Below are positions 5,785-12,575 of a stretch of 14,875 nucleotides of DNA, piece by piece. The notes under the pieces were generated by a model. It was not told the DNA's origin, did no database searches, and worked only from the letters and a program-made list of their open reading frames with translations. Within the stretch, counting starts at the first letter, position 1; each line of letters opens with the position of its first letter. Position numbers and translations under genes: made by a program. Source of the stretch: an uncultured Christensenella sp. (GTDB lineage: Bacteria > Bacillota > Clostridia > Christensenellales > UBA1242); the NCBI GenBank assembly GCA_949293915.1, contig CASFFJ010000074.1:1-14875 (forward strand). Reading direction: 5' to 3'.

Positions 5785-7724
5785 TAGTTAGCCTCCTTTT
5801 TCTTCTCAAAATTGTCTTGTTTGTTAAAGTTGGCATATTTGTTAATATAATCCTTTCTCGGTCCTACATCATCCCCCATCCACATACTAATCTCTTGGTC
5901 AGCCTTGACAGCGTCTTCAAGCGAAACACGAATCATACTCCTATGCGCTGGATCAAGTGTGGTTGTCCATAATTGCTCTGCACTCATCTCGCCTAAGCCT
6001 TTATATCGTTGTAAGTTATAATTAGTTAGATGCTTTGTGTATTCTTCCAACTCTTCATCTGTATATAAATATTTTTCTTTATCACGCGTGGTAACCTTAT
6101 ATAATGGTGGCATACCAACATAAATGTTGCCATTAGTAATTAACGGACGCATATATCTAAAAAAGAATGTCAAAAGAATACAGCGAATATGCATACCATC
6201 TTGGTCAGCATCACTTAAAATAATTATTTTGTTGTATTTCAAATTTTCTAACTTAAAATCTTCGCCAATACCTGTGCCTATCGCACCTATTATTGTTCTA
6301 ATCTCTTCGTTGGCAAGCACTTGGTCTATGCGCTTCTTTTCGCTATTGAGCGGTTTACCTCTAAGCGGTAAAATTGCTTGATAATATCTATCACGACCTT
6401 GCTTTGCTGTACCACCTGCCGAATCGCCTTCGACAATAAACATTTCGTTTATTTCTGCATTTTTACTTGTGCAATTAGCAAGTTTACCAATCAGCATACT
6501 ACTCTCTATTGAGTTTTTAGCACGTGCGGTTTCTTTCGCTCGTTTTGTGGCAGCACGAACGCGCGCCGCACCTTTCGCTTTCTCTATTATTATATTGCCA
6601 ACGTTTTCATTTTTCTTGCTGGCAAAAAATTCGGTTAATCCTTGTGTACACACGCTCTCAACACGACTGCGTGCCTCCACATTGCCTAATTTAGTTTTTG
6701 TTTGACCTTCAAATTGGACATTCTTCATCTTGATGCTTAATACCGCCACCAATCCTTCACGGAAGTCATCCCCCATGAATGTAATATCTTTATCTTTAAT
6801 CAAGTTATGTTTCTTGGCAAAATCGTTTAAAACTTTTGTTAGCGCAGTCTTAAATCCAACCTCATGTGTGCCACCTTCTGGCGTTGGAATATTGTTGACA
6901 TAACTAAATATACTCTCAGTGTAGTTGTCCACATACTGCAATGCTAGTGTTACATACGTGTCATCAATCTCGTTTTCGATATAAATAGGTGGGAAAAATA
7001 ATGGTTTCTTGTCCATTGTCAAATGCGTAACATAATCTCTAATGCCACCCTCGTAACATAATGTTTCGCGTTTGTTTATACGTTCATCAATAAGCTCAAT
7101 TTGAATACCCTTGTTTAAAAACGCAGTTTCTTTTAGTCGCTCGTAAACTGTGTCGTAATTAAATTCAATATCTTTGAACACTCTATCATCTGGCAAAAAT
7201 TTAACATATGTCCCTCGCAATGTCGTATTGCCAAGTTCTGCTAATGGCTTGACTGGAACACCGCTATGAATTTTGCCTTTCTTTTCAATAGACTCAAATC
7301 GCTCGAAATATTTTTTACCATCTTTGTATACTGTGACTTCTAGCCATCTACTGAGTGCGTTTGTAACTGAAGCACCCACACCATGCAATCCGCCTGAATA
7401 TTTATAATTATTGTCGCCAAACTTGCCACCTGCGTGTAATTGCGTGAATACAACTTCTACACCGCTAATTTTGAGTTTTGGATGCGGGCTAACAGGAATA
7501 CCCCTACCATTATCTAAGACTGAGGCTGTCCCATCTTTATGCAAAGTAACTTCCACCTTATTACCAAAGCCATTAGCAACTTCATCAATAGAGTTATCAA
7601 TAATCTCCCACAACAAATGATGCAAGCCTTTTGAACCAGTCGTACCGATATACATACCTGGACGCATTCTAACTGCATCCAATCCTTCTAAAACAATTAA
7701 ATCTTTTGAATCATAACTAGCCAC
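5784..7724 (-). CDS. parE: DNA topoisomerase IV subunit B (ParE)
   Basis: ATPase subunit of the type IIA topoisomerase, 646 residues. GHKL ATPase: E40 and N44 in EIIDNSIDE (40-48), DNGRG (71-75), GGLHGVG (111-117); transducer lysine in QTK (342-344). TOPRIM: EGDSAGG (433-439), PLRGK (454-458), acidic triad D506/D508/D510; C-terminal RYKGLGEM (574-581). The GTG start at 7724 is preceded by AAAAGGGG and gives the family N-terminus. Features are mixed: YMRPLI (525-530) resembles ParE, while IGKLANC (413-419) and IGTGIGEDF (483-491) resemble GyrB, so naming rests mainly on the partner subunit. It overlaps parC by 1 nt. It follows ddl with 55 bp and no terminator between, so read-through from ddl plus its own promoter is likely. 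Confidence 0.88.
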   Translation of the reverse strand: MASYDSKDLIVLEGLDAVRMRPGMYIGTTGSKGLHHLLWEIIDNSIDEVANGFGNKVEVTLHKDGTASVLDNGRGIPVSPHPKLKISGVEVVFTQLHAGGKFGDNNYKYSGGLHGVGASVTNALSRWLEVTVYKDGKKYFERFESIEKKGKIHSGVPVKPLAELGNTTLRGTYVKFLPDDRVFKDIEFNYDTVYERLKETAFLNKGIQIELIDERINKRETLCYEGGIRDYVTHLTMDKKPLFFPPIYIENEIDDTYVTLALQYVDNYTESIFSYVNNIPTPEGGTHEVGFKTALTKVLNDFAKKHNLIKDKDITFMGDDFREGLVAVLSIKMKNVQFEGQTKTKLGNVEARSRVESVCTQGLTEFFASKKNENVGNIIIEKAKGAARVRAATKRAKETARAKNSIESSMLIGKLANCTSKNAEINEMFIVEGDSAGGTAKQGRDRYYQAILPLRGKPLNSEKKRIDQVLANEEIRTIIGAIGTGIGEDFKLENLKYNKIIILSDADQDGMHIRCILLTFFFRYMRPLITNGNIYVGMPPLYKVTTRDKEKYLYTDEELEEYTKHLTNYNLQRYKGLGEMSAEQLWTTTLDPAHRSMIRVSLEDAVKADQEISMWMGDDVGPRKDYINKYANFNKQDNFEKKKEAN

Positions 7725-7759
7725 ACTAATATCCCCTTTTAATTTTTGTCAATAATATT

Positions 7760-7788
7760 AGTATATCAAAAAATATTTTTTAATGCAA
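7760..7788 (-). promoter_or_regulatory. Internal promoter for parE-parC
   Basis: Minus strand: -35 TTGCAT (7788-7783, 3/6, adjoining the ddl stop codon), 17-nt spacer, -10 TATACT (7765-7760, 5/6). The predicted leader is about 29 nt with AAAAGGGG at 7740-7733 before the GTG start. A second -35-like TTGACA at 7752-7747 has no matching -10. Confidence 0.5.
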
Positions 7789-8859
7789 TTTTTTTTCAAG
7801 CACACCAGTATCAAAATATAAATATTTTTTTTGTTCGCTAAAATTATTTAACAATTTCTCTACTAATGATATATAGTCAATACCAATAGGTTCATACAAA
7901 TAAAACGCCATACTTCCAGGAATTGTATTCACTTCGTTGAAATATAAAATTTTGTTTGCTTTATCGTAAATATAGTCAATTCTAACCACACCATTGAAAT
8001 TTAATTCTTTATATATCTTCGCTGTGTATTCATTTATTGTAGTTGATAATTTTTTACCTATTTTCGCTGGAACTATTCTGTCCGCACCTTTTGCTTTTGT
8101 CTCTGTCATATATTTGTCATCAAATGTTAGAAATTTGTGTTTTAAAATAGGATTTTCTATAGCGCTCAATATTAGTTCGCCGTTTGATAAAAAACACGCT
8201 TGGTTATATTCTTCAATATCTAAAACACGCTCTTCAACAAGTGCATCATCATTCATTGTAAAGATTGCTTCCACTTGTTCTAAATAATCAGTTTTATTCG
8301 TTGCTTTTACTCCTATGCTTGAACCGAGCGCATTTGGCTTTACTATTAAATCATCAGTGAATGTATCAATCAGCTCTTTTGCTTCATTAAGATTAAGTCG
8401 CGTAAGTTTTACGCCCTTAATTGTAGGAATGCCAATATTTGATAAAATTTGTTTTGCAAGTGACTTATCCATAGCGATATGCGAACTCAATGCATCCGCA
8501 CTGGTTATTGGAATATTTAATGTTGAAAAAAATCCAGCAATGTCACCATTTTCACCCACTCCGCCATGGCAACAATTAATAACACCCGCAATGTCACAAA
8601 CCTTTTTGTGAATAAAGCGTGAAAAATAATACAATGCTCCATCATAAAAAATCACACGTTTTAATTTTAAATTATTTTTATCTTTAAAGTCTGCGCTATC
8701 GTTTAAGTGAGTCGCTAAGTAAAAATTGTTATCTAATCCTAAATATAATTTTTCAATATCGAATTTTGAAAATATGTTTTTTGCAAGTTGCATACCAGTA
8801 ATAATTGATATGTCGTGCTCTGGACTAAGTCCACCAAATAATACACAATATTTTTTCAT
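7780..8859 (-). CDS. ddl: D-alanine--D-alanine ligase
   Basis: Cytoplasmic ATP-grasp enzyme that joins two D-alanines for the peptidoglycan stem peptide; 359 residues, normal for the family. Motifs in order: GGLSPEHDIS with E14 (9-18), HGGVGENGDIAG (98-109), VKPNALGSSIGV (173-184), VEERV (208-212), the omega loop around FLTFDDKY (243-250), R293-x-D295, and NEVNTIPG (308-315). By hand alignment Leu244 occupies the place of E. coli DdlB Tyr216, and GEDG is changed to GENG. The start MKKYCVLFGG fits the family, but the ATG has no Shine-Dalgarno and a leaderless mRNA is predicted. It is first in a likely ddl-parE-parC unit and divergent from the hydrolase-murF pair, whose ligase should use its product. 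Confidence 0.94.
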   Translation of the reverse strand: MKKYCVLFGGLSPEHDISIITGMQLAKNIFSKFDIEKLYLGLDNNFYLATHLNDSADFKDKNNLKLKRVIFYDGALYYFSRFIHKKVCDIAGVINCCHGGVGENGDIAGFFSTLNIPITSADALSSHIAMDKSLAKQILSNIGIPTIKGVKLTRLNLNEAKELIDTFTDDLIVKPNALGSSIGVKATNKTDYLEQVEAIFTMNDDALVEERVLDIEEYNQACFLSNGELILSAIENPILKHKFLTFDDKYMTETKAKGADRIVPAKIGKKLSTTINEYTAKIYKELNFNGVVRIDYIYDKANKILYFNEVNTIPGSMAFYLYEPIGIDYISLVEKLLNNFSEQKKYLYFDTGVLEKKLH

Positions 8860-8866
8860 ATTTTTA

Positions 8867-8894
8867 TTTATGTGATAATTTTTAATTTTGTCAG
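8867..8894 (-). promoter_or_regulatory. ddl promoter, predicted leaderless
   Basis: Minus strand: -35 CTGACA (8894-8889, 5/6), 16-nt spacer, -10 CATAAA (8872-8867, 4/6), then 7 nt to the ATG at 8859. The gap from -10 to ATG equals the usual -10 to start-site distance. The 48-bp gap to the divergent hydrolase gene must hold both promoters. Confidence 0.6.
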
Positions 8895-8896
8895 CA

Positions 8897-8902
8897 TATA
8901 AA
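8897..8902 (+). promoter_or_regulatory. -10 box of the hydrolase-murF unit, predicted leaderless
   Basis: TATAAA (5/6) ends 5 nt before the ATG at 8908. No Shine-Dalgarno is present. The best -35 is GTGATA (8872-8877, 4/6) at a long 19-nt spacing, so the promoter is less certain than its -10. The ddl -35 box (8889-8894) lies inside this spacer, so simultaneous RNA polymerase binding on both strands is unlikely. Confidence 0.5.
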
Positions 8903-8907
8903 GAAAT

Positions 8908-9615
8908 ATGTATTTTTTTGCAAAAAATGAATGTATTGATTATGACTACTTCGGTGGTAAAACTGAGAATGTAATTTTTTTACATGGTTGGGGAGGAAAT
9001 AAAAAATCGTTCTTATCTACAATCAATCTATTAAAACATAAGTATAATGTTTTAGCTATCAGTTTGCCAACAACACAACCAACTGTGTCAATCTGGAATA
9101 TGAATGATTATGCGGAAGTCGTAATAAATTTAATGCAAATACATAATATTAAAAATCCGATAATTATTGCGCACAGTTTTGGGTTTAGAGTAACTGCAAT
9201 ATTAAATTTAAAACAAATAAAATTCAAAAAGATAATTGTGACAGGTGGCGCTGGAATTAAGAAAAAAAATAGTTTTTTTCAAAAAATTATCAAAAATAAT
9301 CAAAAAATCTTATTAAAACAACATAAATTTCAATATTTATTCAAACATATTGCTAGCAATGACTATTTATCACTTAGTAAAATAAATAGAGAAAGTTTTA
9401 AAAATATAGTCAATCTCAACACTTATCCTATAATTAAATTTAACTGTCCAATCTTGCTCTTTTGGGGGAAAAATGATAATGAAACACCGCTAAAACACGC
9501 AAAAATTATTAAAAACAACAATAACGCGCGCTTGATTGTAGTTAATTCTGGACATTTTGCATATCTCGATGAAAATTCGCTTTTTAATTATGAAGTTTTG
9601 GAGTTTATTAAATGA
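8908..9615 (+). CDS. Alpha/beta hydrolase, murF-linked
   Basis: Alpha/beta-hydrolase fold protein of 235 residues with no signal peptide. Visible: oxyanion-hole HGWGG (26-30), nucleophile elbow with S90 in AHSFG (Ala in place of the first Gly of GxSxG), acid D190 in GKNDNETP (188-195) and catalytic H216 in SGHFAYLD (214-221). The triad is complete and correctly ordered. A short Lys/Asn-rich cap lies at about 117-165. Its stop overlaps the murF start as ATGA, and it diverges from ddl, so a role in envelope precursor metabolism is inferred; the substrate is unknown. I recall such hydrolases beside membrane-anchored Mur ligases in other Clostridia, which I could not check here. The ATG has no Shine-Dalgarno. 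Confidence 0.85.
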   Translation: MYFFAKNECIDYDYFGGKTENVIFLHGWGGNKKSFLSTINLLKHKYNVLAISLPTTQPTVSIWNMNDYAEVVINLMQIHNIKNPIIIAHSFGFRVTAILNLKQIKFKKIIVTGGAGIKKKNSFFQKIIKNNQKILLKQHKFQYLFKHIASNDYLSLSKINRESFKNIVNLNTYPIIKFNCPILLFWGKNDNETPLKHAKIIKNNNNARLIVVNSGHFAYLDENSLFNYEVLEFIK

Positions 9616-11123
9616 TATATATTTATTTGTTGAATTTAATTAATTTTATTATTAGCATATTTTTAATAAAAAAATATTTACATATTTATCAATTAAAAGA
9701 TTATAAAATATTAAGATTTTTACGTTTTTTTAAGAAAAAATGGTATTTTTATATAATTTTTTTATTATTTTTAATATTTTTATTGTTAAACTATTTAGTT
9801 TTTAAAACTAATTTGATAGTAAAATTAATTTTAAATATTTTGTTAATTGCTATTAATACATTGTTTAATTTTAATTTGATTAAATCAAACAAAACACCAA
9901 TTAAATATACAAACAAAATGAAACATTTATATCTAATCAGCATTTCTATTTTGTTCATTATCAATATATCAACATATGGCGTGATTGCAAGTTGTTTATG
10001 TTTTGTTTTTATTCCAAGTCTTGCGAATTTCATTAATATTTATGACAAAATCAAAAATCATAATTTCATCAAAAACGCACGCAAATTAGCCAGGCTAAAC
10101 AATACTAAGATAATTGCCATCACTGGTAGCAATGGAAAAACTAGTGTGAAGAATATTTTGTTTAATATGTTAACTAAAAAATACCCTACCCAAATGACAC
10201 CAAAAAGTTATAACACTGAACTTGGCATATCTAAATTCATAAATGAAGAATTATCAACCGAAACCAAATATCTTATACTTGAATATGGCGCAAGACGAGT
10301 TGGAGATATAGCGAGATTATGTGATTTATTTGGTGCTGATTATGGCATCGTAACCAACATTGCACCACAACATATTGAAAGTTTTAAATCAATAGATAAT
10401 GTATACTTGGCAAAAAAAGAATTACCTAATTATCTTAAGGCAAATTTGTGTATTTACAATTACGATAATGAAAAAACATATAAAATGTATAAAGAAAAAA
10501 TTGGCAAAAAAATTGCTGTTTCCATTAACAAAAAAACAAAAATTCACGCTGAAAACATAAAAATAATTGATGGCAAAACCAACTTTGATTTAATTTTATC
10601 AGGCGAAAAGTATAACACAACAACGAATCTGCTAGGTAGGCATAATGTGACAAATATTTTGCTAGCAACCGCGCTGGCTCAACAATTAAAGATTGACACT
10701 AATGATATAATCAGTGCAATTGAAAATCTTGAACCCATACAACACAGACTCCAACTCATTCGTTCACATATAAATATTTTGGATGATAGTTATAATTGCT
10801 CAATAGCAAGCGCACGTGAATCATTGTGGGTGCTAGATAAAATGCCAAACACACACGTGGTGGCCACTCCGGGTATTATTGAAGCTGGCAATATGCAATA
10901 TGATATCAATTATCAACTTGGCAAAATGCTATCCATTGCAGACATTGTAATCATTATTGGCAGTACAAATGCTAACGCCATTTCAAGCGGATTAAAATCA
11001 AAAAATTTTAATAAAAAATTATTAAATGTATCCAATTTAGAACAAGCAAAATCATATTTTAAATCATTAAAAAAAGGAGACACTCTCCTACTTTTAAATG
11101 ATTTACCAGATGATTATAATTAA
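9612..11123 (+). CDS. Membrane-anchored MurF-type Mur ligase
   Basis: Mur ligase of 503 residues, related to MurF, which adds D-Ala-D-Ala to the UDP-MurNAc-tripeptide. Residues 1-145 are very hydrophobic with about five predicted helices (near 3-19, 46-64, 67-88, 105-120, 122-141) and replace the usual MurF substrate-binding N-terminal domain. The ATPase domain follows: P-loop TGSNGKTS (171-178), YNTELGI (200-206), E224 in EYGA, TNIAPQHIE (248-256), and a likely carbamylated Lys at 268 in AKKE. C-terminal domain: GRHNVTN (342-348), HRLQ (378-381), DDSYN (391-395), ATPGIIEAG (418-426), and the terminal NDLPDDY (496-502). The start overlaps the hydrolase stop (ATGA) with GGAG 8 nt upstream. The 5' third is exceptionally AT-rich, as expected for membrane helices. 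It may be the cell's only MurF or a second ligase acting on a membrane-bound precursor. Confidence 0.88.
   Translation: MIYIYLLNLINFIISIFLIKKYLHIYQLKDYKILRFLRFFKKKWYFYIIFLLFLIFLLLNYLVFKTNLIVKLILNILLIAINTLFNFNLIKSNKTPIKYTNKMKHLYLISISILFIINISTYGVIASCLCFVFIPSLANFINIYDKIKNHNFIKNARKLARLNNTKIIAITGSNGKTSVKNILFNMLTKKYPTQMTPKSYNTELGISKFINEELSTETKYLILEYGARRVGDIARLCDLFGADYGIVTNIAPQHIESFKSIDNVYLAKKELPNYLKANLCIYNYDNEKTYKMYKEKIGKKIAVSINKKTKIHAENIKIIDGKTNFDLILSGEKYNTTTNLLGRHNVTNILLATALAQQLKIDTNDIISAIENLEPIQHRLQLIRSHINILDDSYNCSIASARESLWVLDKMPNTHVVATPGIIEAGNMQYDINYQLGKMLSIADIVIIIGSTNANAISSGLKSKNFNKKLLNVSNLEQAKSYFKSLKKGDTLLLLNDLPDDYN
11069..11089 (-). terminator. Terminator of the pdp-tsaE-tsaB/rimI operon, inside murF
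   Basis: On the minus strand AGGAGA-GTG-TCTCCT forms a 6-bp stem (11089-11084 with 11080-11075), followed by six T. It lies 31 nt beyond the tsaB/rimI stop codon, inside the last codons of the convergent murF gene. On the plus strand the same hairpin has no T-run, only TACTTTTAAA. Confidence 0.75.
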
Positions 11124-11137
11124 TCATTAATATTTTT
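11110..11137 (+). terminator. Candidate terminator at the murF stop codon
   Basis: ATGATTA-TAAT-TAATCAT, a perfect 7-bp stem with a 4-nt loop (11110-11127), covers the murF stop and the tsaB/rimI stop and is followed on the plus strand by TAATATTTTTA. The stem has a single G-C pair, so efficiency is doubtful. Confidence 0.4.
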
Positions 11138-12169
11138 ACACATCTCTAAACAATCACTACCATCAGCATAATATTTAGCACGTTTCCTACGCACAACAAA
11201 ACCTAATTTCTTATACAAATTATATGCAGTAATATTGTCATATTTCACTTCTAAACTGATAACGCTGATACCCCTTTTACGCAAAAGCGAAAACGCCTCA
11301 CTAAACAGCTTACTAGCAATACCAATATTCCTAAAACTCTTCTTTACAGCGATGCTAACAACATTAGCCTCATCCGTGATTTGTACTATCATAAATCCTA
11401 TAATTTCATTATTTAATTGCGCCTTGATAGTAATATAATTATCATCAATCAGCGCTCTTTTTATATCATCATAACTTAGACTATTAACATTAATACTGCT
11501 TTTCTCAATCTCAAAAATAGCATCAATATCCGTTTTCGTTGCCTTAAAAATCTCAATATTGGCACGTTTTAATGTCTCATTCTCTGCTTGAGACAACTGA
11601 TAATAGTGTGGCAACAAATCTTCATCCACACTCTCATTAAATGTTTCTAAAATTATTTTAGCATTAATAGTTACAACAAATGGTCTAATCTCGCTATCAT
11701 CTGTGTACATTGCAATTTGTCTACCCTCCGCCACATTCTTTAACTCTTCAAGCGTTAAATTGTGGTCATAGATATAGAACACTTGATTTATCACGCTAGC
11801 GACAAAATAACTATCTCTACTACCAGCAATTGCGACAGTTGTAATTTTATCATTTTGCGCCTTTGCTAAATTATACAACAATCTCAGATTATTAATCCCC
11901 TTAGCGCTTATATTTAAACAATCGCGAAATGCTTTGATAGTGGCTATTCCAACACGAATACCTGTAAACGAACCCGGACCAATAACTACGCCTAACTCAT
12001 CAATATCTTGAATTGTCAAGTTATGTGTTTTTAATATTTTATCAATAATTGGAAGCATTGTTTCGTTATGGTGCATTTTAGAATCTGACAATTCTAAAAA
12101 AATGTTGTTCTCTACACTAAGAACAACCACAAGTGTATCATTAGCAGTATTAATTATTAATTTATTCAT
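11120..12169 (-). CDS. TsaB-RimI fusion: tRNA t6A factor plus N-acetyltransferase
   Basis: 349 residues with two domains. Residues 1-200 are TsaB, the ASKHA-fold partner of TsaD in making the t6A37 tRNA base: MHHNETMLPIID (32-43), IGPGSFTGIRVGIA (63-76) and LPHYYQLSQAE (186-196). Residues 205-349 are a RimI-like GNAT acetyltransferase: motif A SIAVKKSFRNIGIASKLF (272-289) with the acetyl-CoA loop R280-x-x-G283-x-A285, then LEV (307-309) with NITAYNLYKKLGF (312-324), and YY (333-334). In most bacteria tsaB and rimI are separate neighbours; here they are one ORF without a stop. The ATG overlaps the tsaE stop by 8 nt; no strong Shine-Dalgarno is present, so translation is probably coupled. The C-terminal codons overlap the convergent murF by 4 nt. 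tsaD is not in the window. Confidence 0.9.
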   Translation of the reverse strand: MNKLIINTANDTLVVVLSVENNIFLELSDSKMHHNETMLPIIDKILKTHNLTIQDIDELGVVIGPGSFTGIRVGIATIKAFRDCLNISAKGINNLRLLYNLAKAQNDKITTVAIAGSRDSYFVASVINQVFYIYDHNLTLEELKNVAEGRQIAMYTDDSEIRPFVVTINAKIILETFNESVDEDLLPHYYQLSQAENETLKRANIEIFKATKTDIDAIFEIEKSSINVNSLSYDDIKRALIDDNYITIKAQLNNEIIGFMIVQITDEANVVSIAVKKSFRNIGIASKLFSEAFSLLRKRGISVISLEVKYDNITAYNLYKKLGFVVRRKRAKYYADGSDCLEMCKNIND

Positions 12170-12575
12170 TTATCTCAAACTCTCGTTTTGTCTCATCCAA
12201 AATTTTAATATTAATAGTAACCTTTTTATCAGGTAAAAGAGCTGAAATATTTTCACTCCATTCTATAAATATCACGTTGTCCTTGCTTGACAATATCTCA
12301 TCAAAACCCGCCTCAATTGCTTCTTCCGTACTGATACGATAAGCATCAAAATGATACAAGCTAAAATCTTTGCCTTCATAACTTTTCATTATTGCAAAAG
12401 TTGGACTATTTACACTATCTTTAACCCCAAGACTAGCAAAAACGAACTGAGTAAAAGTTGTCTTACCTGCACCAAGGTCACCATTGAGCAACACCATATC
12501 ACCGCGCTTTAATTTACGTGCAAATGATTGTGCAAGCGCCTTAGTCTCTGCAATATTGTTGACAATTATTTTCAT
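12162..12575 (-). CDS. tsaE: tRNA t6A biosynthesis ATPase TsaE
   Basis: P-loop ATPase of 137 residues that works with TsaB-TsaD in forming threonylcarbamoyladenosine at tRNA position 37. Walker A GDLGAGKTT (32-40), SPTF (57-60), LYHFDAYR (73-80) and IEWSENI (104-110) are all characteristic; the length is slightly below the usual 140-155. The start overlaps the pdp stop as ATGA, with a weak AAGG upstream, and the end overlaps tsaB/rimI by 8 nt, so it sits in a tightly coupled operon with its functional partner. Confidence 0.94.
   Translation of the reverse strand: MKIIVNNIAETKALAQSFARKLKRGDMVLLNGDLGAGKTTFTQFVFASLGVKDSVNSPTFAIMKSYEGKDFSLYHFDAYRISTEEAIEAGFDEILSSKDNVIFIEWSENISALLPDKKVTINIKILDETKREFEINE

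Noticed and set aside
7747..7752. TTGACA just upstream of the parE ribosome binding site as a -35 box
   Set aside because: No -10 at 16-18 nt downstream, and the start would fall inside the coding region.
1028..8876. Shared 13-mer ATCACATAAATAA upstream of the ABC-F gene and of ddl
   Set aside because: Only two copies, of low complexity, and at different places relative to the promoters; likely chance in AT-rich gaps.
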